A DNA stretch of 64,000 bases. It comes from Apoda limacodes (lineage: Eukaryota; Arthropoda; Insecta; Lepidoptera; Limacodidae). The translations under genes and the position numbers were made by a program. Positions 21,891-32,901 of the stretch are shown here, piece after piece; the first letter of the stretch is position 1; every line of letters begins with the position of its first letter. Location of the stretch: positions 34,932,815-34,996,814 of the forward strand of contig OX291543.1 in NCBI GenBank assembly GCA_946406115.1. The letters run 5' to 3'. The notes below the pieces were generated by a model that had not been told where the DNA came from, did not search any database, and worked only from the letters and a program-made list of their open reading frames with translations.

Positions 21891-24075
21891 ACAGTGTGGT
21901 CTCGATTTGAGACACAAGTTCTCCGCGGTTTTCCTCCACAACGGAACGAGGGATGTTTGCACGACCCGTGTAAAAAGCGTCCCCAGTACTGTCATCTGCA
22001 TAGCAATGTATGTTGTTCATGTCCAACATGTCATTGATATGCAGTAGAAACAGCGTAGGAGACAGTACAGAGCCTTGCGGGACACCAGCATTAATGTCCA
22101 TGCTATCAGAGCAACTACCGTCAACTACGGCTCGTATGCGTCTGCCGGACAAAAAGCTAGCCACCCATTTGCACAAACCCTCGGGCACTCCGTAAGATGG
22201 CAACTTCGATAGAAGACCACGGTGCCAGACCCGATCGAACGCCTTCGCTATGTCCAGGCTACATGCCAATGCCTCCCCCTGACTCTCAATGGCTAGTGCC
22301 CATCGGTGTGTGAGATACACTAGAAGGTCACCAGTCGAGCGACTGTGGCGAAAGCCATATTGACGGTCACTGACCAGATCGTGTACTTCTAGGTATCTTA
22401 GAAGCTGTGTGTTGATCACACGCTCCATCACCTTAGAGAGGAGAGAGGTAATAGCGATAGGCCTGTAATTCGATGGATCTGATCTATCGCCCTTTTTGGG
22501 CACCGGGTGCACATTCGCAGTCTTCCATGAAGACGGAAATTGCCTAGTGTGGTAGGAAAGCGCGAAGAGGCGCGTGAGTACAGGACATAACTCAGGAGCA
22601 CACTGCTTAAGCACCACTGCTGGTATACCGTCTAGCCCACTCGACTTATGAACGTCTAGAGAAAGTAACGCCCGCCTGACCTCCCGCTGCGTTATGGAGA
22701 TTTCCGGCATGGTCTTACCGCACCACGGTATAGTAGGTGGTACAGCGCCTTCATCGTTCATATTCGAGTTCGAGGCAAAGAGACTGCCCAGTAGATCGGC
22801 TTTCTCTTTAGCACTATGGGCCAAGTCACCATCGGTCTTTCGCAGTGGTGGTAACGACGACTGGCAGAAGTTTCCTTCGGCAGCTTTGGCAAGCGACCAG
22901 AAAGCACGACTCCCAGAAGGATAGCTCGCAAGTCGCCCACCTATTTTGCCGATGAATTGGAATTTTGCTCTGGCAGTTGCTTTCTTACTGAACCTCGAGG
23001 CAGCATTTAATTTGCGTTTTAACTCAGAAATATTCGAATCCTTATTAAAACGAGCCGTGGTCCAAGCCTCATATGCATTTTGCTTAAGAATTTTAGCTTT
23101 TCTGCAAGACCTATTAAACCACGGTCGTTTTTTGACGCCGGCAGCTACTCGCGGGTAAGGAATATAGCATTCCATACCAGCAAGGATTGTCTCAGTGACT
23201 GCGGCTGCGCAGACGTCAGGATCTTCTGAGTTAAAGCAGATCTGCCTCCACGGGTACGATGCGTAAAATTCTCGCAATCCATCCCAGTCTGCCGACTTAT
23301 AGTGCCACACACGACGCCAATTAGTTGGCCCAGAAGGATCAGGTTGTGTGCATGACACTTGAGTCCGAACGAGACAGTGGTCCGAGGAGCCAAGAGGCGC
23401 ATCCACTGAGACGGAGTATCCGTCCGGACGAGTAGTCAGCAGAAGGTCCAGTAAGGAGCTCGTATGTTCCTCTATATCTGGTATTCTCGTTGGAGAAAGT
23501 ACCAGCTGAGAGAATCCATAGGTCAGGGCAAATTCATGAGCAGATATCCCAGCATAGTTATTGGTTCGAGAACTGAGCCACTCGCGATGGTGGGCGTTAA
23601 AGTCTCCCAAAATAACTAGTTCTGCTGTGGGATATTGCTCTAGAACTTTGTCAGTCGTCAAACTCAGGTGCGTGAAGAGTCGAGTTACGTCCGTGTCACC
23701 ACTATGAGACCTGTATAGGCACGCATAGATACGAGTGTGGCCGCCGTAATCTACGCGCACCCACAATATCGACAGGTCCCTGTCTTCAAGGCTATGAAGG
23801 CGGCGACAGCAGATATCCTCCCGGACGAACATACATACACCGGCACGACTCACAAAATTGTGCTCAAGTTTGTAACCGGGATAATGAAGGTATGATGTAT
23901 CGGCCGGGCAGGATATCTGCGTCTCCGTTAGAAAAAGAATGGTCGGCTGCGCAGTCTCCAGATGGAGGTGGACTGCGTTAAGATTTGCGTGAATACCCCT
24001 AATGTTGCAAAAGTCCACATTAAATGTGGATGGAGCGGCCGCTGAATAAACTCTTTTTCTTTTATTTCTTGCCAT
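21811..24075 (-). pseudogene. LINE ORF2: endonuclease and reverse transcriptase (754-codon frame)
   Basis: The N-terminal part is an exonuclease/endonuclease/phosphatase-type nuclease that nicks target DNA: LTETQI with the catalytic Glu (about residue 51), GDFNAHHREW (about 157) and SSDHCLV (about 228). The C-terminal half is a reverse transcriptase: PVPKKGDRSDPSNYRPIAIT, GFRHSRST, DIAKAFDRVW, AGVPQGSVLSPTLF and the catalytic YADD box at 21991-22002. The frame ends in a short nonsense tail after SDWGRE because of a single-base shift near 21885; the true continuation is in the next frame (see 21273-22001). Most of ORF2 is uninterrupted, so this copy is fairly young. Confidence 0.9.
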
Positions 24076-24089
24076 ATTTTTTTTTTTTT

Positions 24090-24687
24090 GAAAGGGTTAT
24101 TTAGATTAAAGATGAGGATTCACTGCACTGACAGCTTAGAGGACAAAAGGTGCGGTACTAGAACTGCTCAAGCTCGCCACAGATGATACGGTTGCTGGCA
24201 CGGCGGGCGGAAGGGCCCCTGATCCCCCTCTGTTGTAGTAGCCGGGTCCACTCCGGTCTCCTTCTCCGGCACGACTACCACTTCAGGTACTTTACACAGG
24301 CTGGCGAATCAGCCTCCCAGGGCGGAGATTAAGTGATCCCTGGGTTCGGGATCCCGTTCAACCTGCGGGCGGCCAGCGGTCAGCCGTTTCATCAGGTCTC
24401 CCTGACCGCCGAACCAGCACGCCGCGTCTACGCCGAGCATGACAGCAACAAGAACAGCCGGTCCTCCGCTGTCCGCGCAGCGAATCCTCAAAGAGCTCTG
24501 GCAACCTTACTCACCGCCAGGAACACAACACTATCTCAATGTTAGTGTTATTATGGCCGCGGTTTTCTGTAAGGTGGAGGTACTTCCCCAGTTCGGGCCG
24601 CTCATTCGAGCAAGTACTCGCTATGCCCTGCTTTAGTTGTTCGGGTGGCTTATTTAAGCGAGTACTTGCAGTGCCCTACCTCTCTAT
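24090..24687. other. GC-rich spacer between two opposed LINE copies
   Basis: About 600 bases much richer in GC than the region average separate the start of the minus-strand LINE from the plus-strand partial copy. Near its right end are two imperfect 46-bp tandem units beginning gttcgggccgctcattcgag (about 24592) and gttcgggtggcttatttaag (about 24640). It could be the 5' untranslated region and promoter, or an ORF1 remnant, of the LINE. Both strands have short open frames without recognisable domains. Confidence 0.4.
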
Positions 24688-25340
24688 GCATTCATGGAAG
24701 ACTGCGAATGTGCACCCGGTGCCCAAAAAGGGCGATAGATCAGATCCATCGAATTACAGGCCTATCGCTATTACCTCTCTCCTCTCTAAGGTGATGGAGC
24801 GTGTGATCAACACACAGCTTCTAAGATACCTAGAAGTACACGATCTGGTCAGTGACCGTCAATATGGCTTTCGCCACAGTCGCTCGACTGGTGACCTTCT
24901 AGTGTATCTCACACACCGATGGGCACTAGCCATTGAGAGTCAGGGGGAGGCATTGGCATGTAGCCTGGACATAGCGAAGGCGTTCGATCGGGTCTGGCAC
25001 CGTGGTCTTCTATCGAAGTTGCCATCTTACGGAGTGCCCGAGGGTTTGTGCAAATGGGTGGCTAGCTTTTTGTCCGGCAGAAGCATACGAGCCGTAGTTG
25101 ACGGTAGTTGCTCTGATAGCATGGACATTAATGCTGGTGTCCCGCAAGGCTCTGTGCTGTCTCCTACGCTGTTTCTACTGCACATCAATGATATGTTGGA
25201 CATCAACAACATACATTGCTATGCAGATGACAGTACTGGAGACGCTTATTACACGGGCCGTGCAAGCATCTCACGTTCCGTTGTGGAGGAAAAGCGTGAA
25301 GAACTTGTGTCTCAAATCGAGATCGGTCTGTCCAAGGTCT
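24688..25340 (+). mobile_element. Partial family-A LINE: RT fingers-palm segment
   Basis: The segment begins abruptly at ttcatggaagactgcg and is nearly identical to the reverse-transcriptase part of the minus-strand element (its complement spans about 22530-21890). It keeps all core motifs, including DIAKAFDRVW, GVPQGSVLSPTLF and the YADD box at 25220-25231. It lacks both a 5' part and a proper 3' end: at about 25334 it jumps back in register to a second copy of the palm. A LINE insertion normally keeps its 3' end, so this piece arose by recombination, duplication or gene conversion. Confidence 0.85.
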
Positions 25341-25745
25341 TCTCTCGAAGTTGCCATCTTACGCAGTGCCCGAGGGTTTGTGCAAATGGGAGGCTAGCTT
25401 TTTGTCCGGCAGACGCATACGAACCTTAGTTGCTCTGATAGTATGAATATTAATGCTGGTGTTCCGCAAGGCTCTGTGCTATCTCCTACGCTGTTTCTTC
25501 TGTATATCAATGACATGTTGGACATTAAAAACAGATGCTGTGCTACGCAGATGACAGTACTGGAGACGCTTATTACACGGGTGGTACAAACATCCCTCGT
25601 TCCGTTGTGGAGGAAAACCGCGGAGAAATTGTGTCTCAAATCGAGACCACACTGTCCAAGGTCTGACTGGGGACGGGTAAACTTGGTCCGATTCAACCCT
25701 ACAAAGACACAAGTCTGCGCGTTCACCGCTATAAAAACCACATTC
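25341..25745 (+). mobile_element. Second, diverged RT palm copy fused behind the first
   Basis: The sequence restarts at ctcgaagttgccatcttacg, equivalent to about 25015, and runs through a second GVPQGSVLSPTLF block and second YADD box (25544-25555) into the NLVRFNPTKTQVCAF region. Several positions agree with the minus-strand element rather than with the adjacent first copy, so it is not a simple fresh tandem duplication. It is interrupted after the …CAFTAIKTTFT region by unrelated DNA. Confidence 0.8.
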
Positions 25746-26837
25746 ACTTTTTCAAATCAAATCAAATCATACAATATTTATTCAAATAGTTTACAAAGAA
25801 CACTTTTGAATCGTCAATACAATGTAAACAATGTTAATTTCTGCCAAAAAAGAGCTGGCAAGAAGTTCTATTTAAAGTTATAATATACAATAATTTGTTA
25901 ATTAGCTAAAGAGTATACAATATGTACCGAAACACTTATAAGGTAATAAAAATAAGTAAGTAAGCTACTAAAAACAAAGTCAAACATGTCAATCATTCGT
26001 TTTTGTTTTTATGTAGCATAGGGGGCGCACCATGTGAAGCGTCAAATATCGTCAATCGAGTAAGGAATTCAGATAGGTATTTAAGAGTATTCCAATATTT
26101 AATAGTACTAGTGGCATAAACGCCATCATAATTTTATTTTTGCACAATCATATGTACATACATATATTTAAAACTATACTTAAAACTATCCATGAATATA
26201 ATATAATAATAAATATTATTAATGCGAAAGGAAGTCTGTCTGTCACCTCTTCACGCTGAAACCTAATACCGATACCGATCAAGATGAAATTATGGCATGT
26301 AGATAGTTTTGAGTCCCGGAAAAAAACATAAGCTACTTCAAAACGTCAATTTTTATCCATTTTTTCCCCATAATTGAGGAGTTGCCGTTAAAATCCTGCA
26401 CCTCATCGGTGTAACTCACCGAATACTAAGATTACAAAGAAGTTTGCAAGAGCAGATCAGCCTCCATAGGCGGCACCCGTTCACAAGTATGACACATTAA
26501 TCAGGCATAGCTTCGCTCAACCATGTTTTAAAGAACATAGCGACCCGATGCACATGCCACCACCGCAGAGACACTTTGAGAGAGCATGAAACACTCAAGC
26601 AACTCCAATTAAACTTCGATTGTACTAGTTACAATGTGTGAACTAAAGGAACAAAAAATAAATTTGATTCATGTCGAGATTTAAACACACAAGTTCACAT
26701 TTAACATCACACGGCGAACACACGTACTCTGAACTTAAAACTGATTTAAAGTCGCTTTTGAAAATATTAAGATAAGAAAAGAAGATTGGAAGGTCAAAAG
26801 CATTTACTAAATTATCACTTTAGTTCCATAATTCCAT
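25746..26837 (-). mobile_element. Insertion inside the older LINE: LINE 3' end plus short repeat
   Basis: This 1.1-kb block splits the LINE copy, whose sequence resumes at 26838. Its left edge is a simple tail (caaatcaaatcaaatc) followed by ttattcaaatag and cacttttgaatcgtca. The latter words also occur in the LINE at 54613-55265, so on the minus strand this is the 3' end of that LINE family, with coding-end remains to about 26100. A 'ctgtctgt'-type short repeat follows at 26210-26345. The remainder (26346-26837) is unassigned. Confidence 0.6.
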
Positions 26838-27352
26838 AACACTCCTCTCTCCATCTCCAAAAAACTAGGTGTACTAAACAGCGAGGCAGTACTTTACGTC
26901 GGGGCAGAGGTTGCTGCTTTACAAGTCGCAAGTTCGACCCCATATGGAGTACTGTTGCCATCTCTGGGCGGGTGCACCCGGATACCAGTTTGGCCCTTCT
27001 GACTCAGTTTAACGACGGGCTGACGAACCCTTAAGTCTGAGAAGAGACTTTGCCTCCCTGTGTGTTCTAGCGCTAGTACAATGGGATGTGTTCTAAGAAA
27101 TTGTTCGAAATGATGCCCACGGCTACTGTCTACTATCGCACCATCGGCTGGGAATTCATTCTCACAGTGTTGTGGAATGAGCTTCCTGCTAAGGTTTTCT
27201 CTAAGGACTACATTATGGGGTTCTTCAAGAAAGAGGTTACTATTGGATTTTTGAAGGGTCGGCAACACGCGAGTGATACCCCTGGTGTTACAAGCGTCTA
27301 CAGGCTACGGTGACCGATTACCATAAGGCGGGCATCGTAAGCTTGTTTGCCG
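26838..27352 (+). mobile_element. Family-A LINE 3' part, heavily decayed
   Basis: It resumes from ctctctccatctccaa and the counterpart of KKLGVLN and continues through the block equivalent to SEELFEMMPTAT, the WNELPAKVF region and the 3' ggtcggcaacacgcg, ctacggtgaccgattacc words. Many indels and stops are present. It ends near 27352 without a poly-A run. Together with 25341-25745 it forms one old LINE broken by the intervening insertion. Confidence 0.8.
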
Positions 27353-27354
27353 AG

Positions 27355-27930
27355 GCTGCCTAACAATGGTTCTTCGACCATGCCGTGGCCAGTCGGGGGG
27401 GGTGTGACAGTTAATTGCACAATTAAGATTTTGCGTACCCTCGAAAAGGATTGCCGGGTCTTCGAAGTATTGGGGAATCGTGGGGAGCTCGAAGTCCCTG
27501 TGTAGGTCCGCATCCCGGACGAACCAGGGGGCTCCGCTCTGAGGAAGCGGTTTTTGGAGGGTCTTGAGTCTATGGAGGTTGCGTAAGACAACGCATAAAC
27601 GACACTAGCGTATGCTAGTATGGGGCGGATGCAATTGGTGTTAAGCGTCAGCTTATTTCCAAGCGACATTAAACTGGACTTGCCTAGCATGGGATATAGA
27701 CGACCGAAGACAAAAGCGGCTCGGTCTCTATTTTATTGTGATCGCGGAAATTCAGACGCCTATCCAGGTGTGACCCGGATACTTGTTTTGCCAAGGAATT
27801 GCATGGCAGTAGAGTGGGAGGGAAGATGGTCGCGGAGGGTGGCCAGTGGTAAAAACGACGGCAAAGTTTTTATTGGGATTCACTTCGATTCTCCATTTCC
27901 GAAACCATTCGCCTAGGGCTGTGAGCGCGG
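27355..27930 (-). mobile_element. Jockey-type LINE relic, family B (RT C-terminal region)
   Basis: On the minus strand the pieces appear in order: a WRIEVNP-type motif near 27890 in broken frame, an RDRAAFVFGRLYPMLGK stretch, SLGNKLTLNTNCIRPILAYA, then the NRFLRA region and a frame-shifted FELPTIPQYF-like stretch. This is the conserved post-RT region of Jockey elements and differs from family A. The longest open frame is 27690-27298. It is broken by several shifts. Confidence 0.75.
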
Positions 27931-27999
27931 ATTAAAAGCGATTGCGGTAGTGTAAACAGCGGTATCGTATATAATTGAGTACCTAAAGTTTTACTTTTC

Positions 28000-29690
28000 A
28001 CTGGAGAGTGCTGATTTTGAAAAATGAAAATCATAAAAAATAGGCTTCGAACAATTTGGAGGCCTCTCCACTCCTTCGTTGCCCCGAGGCCTCCAGAGTT
28101 CTGAATCCGGCCCTGACTCCACTGTTTGATATTTAATATCTAAAACTAAGAATTATATACCTAAATGTTTTTTTAACATAATTGAGGTATACTTATATCG
28201 AATCAGAATCCTAAAATAAAATTGGATTTCAAAGAAGTACCTAAGTGTCAAAAAATTCGTTTTTAAACATGATAGAGTAGGTACGAAAACTCGAAAATAA
28301 TTACAATAGAAACATAGTTTATTTTTTCAAAGTTTCAATTAGCTAACTTGAGTTTTTTTTATAATCACACTAAGACCAATGGGATTTTCATAATTTTTGA
28401 CGCGGTATTTTAGATACAAAATGATAGTGCGTCTCACTCGGACAATTGAGCTTGCGCTGGCCGCTGGGTGAGATAGCGTACATTTTAGTCACGCTTGCCG
28501 ATGCGTTGTTGCGTTCGACTAATTTCTATGATTTGTGCGATTAGAACAGATTTATAAGAAATTTTCGGCTGCCTTTTTTTATCATCTACAAAAATCAGTA
28601 TAAAGAACACAAACTATTTATGTAATTTATACAACACTAGCCTTTTGCCGCGGCTCTGCCCGCGTGGACTACACTATATATCGCGTAGTTGGAGACCCGT
28701 GCTCAGCAGCTAACAAGACAAACGCACGCACTTGCCGCTGAAACGTTAGTGAGATTATATGCCTTTTAGTTTGCCGCACAGAGAATTGAGTGGATGAATG
28801 AAATACAAGTCCTACCTACATATACGAATTAAATGGCGGACCACGACGCGGTGCTGCCGCGCGCCGCCTCGTGTCGTGTCGTGCCGTCCAACTAAAGTTA
28901 CCGTTTTATCAAGTAATAAGATTTCATGGACAAAAGTAACACAAATTATAAATATTGTCTCATTACGCCACTATAATAGTGTAAACTTAAACTTTAATAA
29001 CTTTAAATTTTTTTTTGTGGCATTTAACAAAAAAAATAAAAAACTTCAAATCCCATGGAGTTTAGCAACAGATGCCATCGATCAAAAACGCGTAAAGCTT
29101 ATTTTACCCACTGTAATATTTTTTCAGTGCTATTAAGGCGATTAATTAGGTATTGTAATATATCTACTCCGGTGGATAAAAATGACACAAAATGCGTATA
29201 TATGTATATTATTACATCATTATAACAGTGGAAGTAAAATTTTCATCTCTAATTTTCTTTTCGTCCGATTCTGTTCAAAAACCTAAGCAAACACCTGAGA
29301 TGATACAAACTAATGTTTTAGGTTTGGCAAAAGGTCTGGAAACTATATGTGAAAAACAAACAACTTTAGAATTTTCGAAAACTTAAAACTTAGCGATCCC
29401 GGACTTTAGTCATAATTTGTAGCAAATTGTTTTGCCTACAAGTAGGTGGCATTTTATCTTAAATTCAATTTTTGGTTGTGATATAAAAAAAAATTGAAGT
29501 GGATTTGGAGTTTTCAAAGAAATGTTTTTCACTAAATAATTCTCAAGAGCCTACTTAGCTACACCGTACAGTCGATTTGAGGATCTTTATTACAATAAAC
29601 AAAATTTCCCCATTGCACATACTGTCACGTATCGAAAATATAAGATAGCCTACATTCATTTCATTCATGCTGTTCCGTCCATGTAAGGAT
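28000..29690. other. Intergenic with repeat fragments
   Basis: Contains ggaggcctctcc…gaggcctccagagttctgaa (28060-28110), a fragment of the cactagcc-ttgccgcggct-tgcccgcgtgg type (28635-28672), and a GC-rich patch with a 112-codon plus frame (28798-29136) that I do not recognise. At 29405-29455 a short block (cataatttgtagcaaattgt) recurs at 29950-29975. Confidence 0.35.
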
Positions 29691-29950
29691 CCCTCCAAAG
29701 ATGACTTATACGTCTAGATCCGTGTCCGAAACAATATCAATAGTCCATTGAAATGTTACAATTTAAGGACCGAATATTGCATTTGTTAGAGGACGCAATT
29801 TTATTTTTGGTACATGGTTTATAGAAGCTTAACCTCAAGTTTGAGGGGTCGCCACTCTTGTCAGCCGGCCGCCATCTTGGAAAAAGGGGTGAAAACACTT
29901 TTTTCGCGATATCTCGGAAACTATGCGTCTTACAAAAATTTCGTAAAGAC
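29690..29950 (-). repeat. Repeat family C, copy 2
   Basis: Nearly the same sequence as 19585-19835. On the minus strand it contains a frame (29952-29737) ending in a Lys/Asn/Cys-rich tail, …NKIASSNKCN…; the same tail appears on the plus strand near 30775. Its outer end (29690-29735) recurs inverted at 17738-17782. Confidence 0.65.
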
Positions 29951-30309
29951 ATAATTTGTAGCCAATTGTTTTGCCTACAAATATGTTTATATAAGTTTTT
30001 TCCATAAATTAAAAATTAAAGAAGTTATAATAAAAAAGTGAGATTTTTTTTATAAAATTTTCTTTTTTGCTCTATAACTTTTTTTATACATTTTACAAAA
30101 AAAATACCTCAGACCAATCTTGTAGATGAGCTTTTGAGGAAAATTTTTTTTAATTTTTTTTCATTTAAAACGCTGTTACAGCGCTCCTAAGTTGACCGGG
30201 TTCGTCAATGCTCATGAGAATCCGGTCAAAACGAAATGTTTAACTTATTTTTGATTTTTTTTGTTATTGTAAATATATTCTTAAAATTTTTTGTTAAATT
30301 CGTACAACT

Positions 30310-30835
30310 TTACTTATTCATTTCTAACTGTTTTCCCGCCACCTTTAAGGTAGAGTCTGTAGGCGCGTTTTTTTTAACGTGACATCCTGAATTAGCTGGT
30401 GGTAACGCGCTATTCCTAAGTGAGAAAGTCGATCCATTTTTGCTCACTCTTGTTAGCGAACGTTTTTTCATAGCTGTATACGGCGGTAATAAAGACGACT
30501 CACTAGACGGCTTGCGATACAAACGATTTGCCAAGGCAGTGACTAAAAATTCATTTAATTTATCATCGCTGCCTCCAACACAAGATGCAGCTCGCTTTCA
30601 CAGTCTCCGAGTATATCACTTGGTCCAGTCGTGGCTCGGAAGATATCAAAATCATGAAGATTGGGGCTAGAAAAATTATGAAAAAATTTGGATGCCAATA
30701 CAAGCTTCCAAGCCTCCAGCACCCCCAGATCTTATGAAATTAATTTTGTCCACACATGTCCCAAAAATAAAATTGCGTCCTCTAACAAATGCAAAGCTCA
30801 TGTAACATTTTAATGCACTAAATATGTATCAGTCC
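30310..30835 (+). pseudogene. Transposon-associated Cys-rich-tailed protein fragment
   Basis: On the plus strand the frame carries FFIAVYGG, LDGLRYKRFAKAV, SLPPTQDAARFHSLRVYHLV and HEDWG, then after a stop (30668-30670) PPAPPDLMKLI and, in a shifted frame, a Cys/Lys tail. I recognise this layout (YKRF … SLPPT..A..HSLRVY..VQ.W … EEWGW … PAP..L…C.C) as a widespread uncharacterised protein found in transposon-rich animal genomes, with no known activity. The copy is truncated at its N-terminus and has a stop and a frameshift. The neighbouring family-C copies carry the same tail. Confidence 0.6.
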
Positions 30836-31470
30836 AAAGACTACAATATATATATACCTGAATATCAGTCTTCCGTCTGTCGTTGTGGGACAAAATTTTG
30901 TCATTTTTTATGCAAATATACGAACAAAGTTAGTTTAGACAGAGTATGTATTAATAACTCTTTAATAAAAAAATAGAACGAGATGTTTGAAATTGCTCGT
31001 AATTCTTTTTTTTTTACAATTGATATTAACAAATTGATCTCTGAACGGAAGCAACGTTGTTGCAGAGATATTTTTGTTAGTTTTTTTTTATTATTTAGTA
31101 GGTACCTAAACTAGCGTACTAGGCAAAAGTGTCACTTCTCGGCCGAGACACGTTTTGCACGTTGCACTTTACCACATCCCATGTGGTACGTTCACATTAT
31201 GGCGGCTCCACATTAGTGCCGTGAAGCTCCATGAACAAGCGTAAACATGAATGTCGATGGTTTTTGCGGGGTTCACGCGGGTTCAAGCCTGTTCCCCGAT
31301 CAGAGTCGGTATTTTGTCCCGCAACAAAGGGGTCCGCGCCTCTTCGCGCGGCGTTCACGCGTACACATCCACATTCACGGCCCCGTGCCAGTTTACTCCC
31401 TAGAGATATAATCCTTTGTTTACTCCGGACTACAAACGAGTACGGATGTGTGCAGTCGCTGCGCTCTATA

Positions 31471-31608
31471 ATGGAGTCGAACTTGAACCTTTGGAATAAC
31501 GAAACTGAAATGATCTTTTTAGAGCATAACCATTCGGAAAGTGTTCTGTGGAATGCAAAAAACCCGCATCATAAGGACAAAAACAAAAATCATTATGTCT
31601 GGAGGCGG
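31471..31608 (+). CDS. Harbinger accessory protein, N-terminal MADF exon
   Basis: From ATG 31471 the frame encodes 46 residues with the start of a MADF (Myb/SANT-like DNA-binding) domain: EMIFLEHNHSESVLWNAKNP, then HHKDKNKN and W. The pattern (F/I-x-L-E … P/S-x-L-W-N … P-x-x-x-x-K-D-K … W) is diagnostic. A donor follows at 31609 (gcgg|gttagt), phase 0. The frame is also open upstream to 31231, but the MADF domain and the ATG favour this start. The second half of the MADF domain is not found before the next exon, so the protein is incomplete. In this superfamily such proteins help the transposase bind DNA. Confidence 0.65.
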
Positions 31609-31639
31609 GTTAGTACTCAATTGTATATTAATTAATGTA

Positions 31640-32079
31640 TAATTTCCTATTAAATTCACGTTTCGGAGTGCCTAAATTATGATTTCCCGGATAAGGTTTC
31701 ATTACCGATGTGCTGAGTGAAAAGGCACCATCACCCAAAAATTCTTAAGGAACGGATTCATTAGATCCCGGAAGTGGACGCGGAGGTGGTAGAAATAGGG
31801 AATCGGATGTAATCCTTCGCCATAGTTCACAGTTTTGAAATATTCCACCATCACTTATTTTACCCTGACGGCCTATATTGTCATAAACGAAATTTTAGTT
31901 GCTGTTAACTGGTGCCATAAGTACGATGCTAAAATTTTCTTATAGTTGTAGTAAGTTGATCCTGAGTGAAGGGGTGATTACATAACGATATGTTTTTCAT
32001 CTAAAGATCCAACACACCGAGGAAATTTATTGCTAAATCCATTTTCAATTTCCAACCATTCTTCAACACTGTCTGGAAT
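31640..32079 (-). pseudogene. Harbinger transposase, catalytic-domain exon (DDE_Tnp_4 type)
   Basis: After a minus-strand acceptor (ttttggtttcag, ending near 32080) the frame reads IPDSVEEWLEIENGF and FPRCVGSLDEKHIV, which contains the first catalytic Asp of the Harbinger family. A stop follows at once. Further on, in another frame, are GKISDGGIFQN and GDGAFSLSTSVMKPYPGNH, the conserved second half of the domain. An internal deletion and frame changes inactivate it. The end is cut off near 31640, just before the MADF exon on the other strand. Confidence 0.75.
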
Positions 32080-32133
32080 CTGAAACCAAAAATATATTTT
32101 CATTAACACATATTTAATTTTTATGAGAGCAAC

Positions 32134-32409
32134 GTTCAAGGTTCCGAAGAAAACAACCAGGAAAACATCGACCCTGTGGCGCCGAGTGATGAAAATCCTA
32201 CAACAACGAAACGGCGCCGTAAGAATCCGCCCGAGCTACAACAAGCTGGAAGCTTCATTAAAGAAAGTCTCGCTAACCTGCACCAAGCATTATGTCGTAA
32301 TAATCCCCAGGAAAAAGAAGACGATTGCTATCGTCATGGAAAAATTTTAGCAAATAAGCTGAAACAATTGCCGGAAGACGAAAGATTAATTTTTATGCAT
32401 CAAATTTAA
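32134..32409 (+). CDS. Harbinger accessory protein, C-terminal BESS exon
   Basis: The plus-strand frame reads an acidic and basic linker (…ENIDPVAPSDENP…KRRRKNPPE…) and ends with CYRHGKILANKLKQLPEDER followed by LIFMHQI and a stop at 32407-32409. This is a BESS motif, the protein-interaction segment that accompanies MADF domains. No clean acceptor is seen at the 5' edge (tttttatgag at about 32133), suggesting the splice site has mutated. The exon lies inside the gap between two transposase exons on the other strand. Confidence 0.65.
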   Translation, partial: VQGSEENNQENIDPVAPSDENPTTTKRRRKNPPELQQAGSFIKESLANLHQALCRNNPQEKEDDCYRHGKILANKLKQLPEDERLIFMHQI

Positions 32410-32901
32410 AGCATGTTTATACATCGGCGACGTAGTCTAAATCCAAATCGTCTTTCATCACCGATATTTGTTTCGTCTTCTACACCTTCTTCCAATATCT
32501 TGTAATCTCATCAACAAAATACTAGTATTCTTCTACTTCTTATTCTGAACCTATATCGTTACATATGACATACTATGATCCAAACCACGATTCCAAAATC
32601 TGAAGCAATATATAACAACACAACTAACATCACACAATATTCCCCCGTTATACATCTACCTGACCAATCTAATACAAACACAACTAGGATCACAATTTTG
32701 TCTAATGAAATTGTTTCGCCCCCTCCCCCTACCCAAACTGAACCTTTTCCCAATCTGAATACGATTACAATTCAATTGCCGATGCATATAAGAAAGCTTG
32801 ATTTTTATCGTAGTGTTTAATAATATTATTAATATTAAGCTATGTTTGATTCAAGTAAGTACATTAATAAAAAATTTAAACCTATTGAATGCGTTTTTAC
32901 T

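Larger units (their letters stand above)
21118..24089 (-). mobile_element. Near-complete Jockey/CR1-like LINE (family A), ORF2 with frameshifts
   Basis: The element runs on the minus strand. The upstream edge lies beside an A-rich run (T13 on + at 24077-24089), and the body carries an apurinic endonuclease, reverse transcriptase and C-terminal region. The 3' end departs from other copies near 21118 (the usual ggctacggtgaccgcttacc is replaced), so the 3' untranslated region and tail are lost or rearranged. Copies of this family also occur at 10951, 24688-27352, 34855, 49828 and 58511. No ORF1 is recognisable; the GC-rich 24100-24690 segment could be its remnant or the 5' untranslated region. 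Confidence 0.9.

Noticed and set aside
21434..23402. Several plus- and minus-strand frames of 60-112 codons inside the LINE
   Set aside because: They are shadows of the LINE ORF2 in other frames.
27620..27916. 98-codon plus-strand frame
   Set aside because: It is antisense to the Jockey-type LINE relic on the minus strand, whose conserved blocks explain the openness.
28798..29136. 112-codon plus frame
   Set aside because: Lys/Asn/Phe-rich with a GC-rich start and AT-rich end; no motif, and it spans repeat-like sequence.
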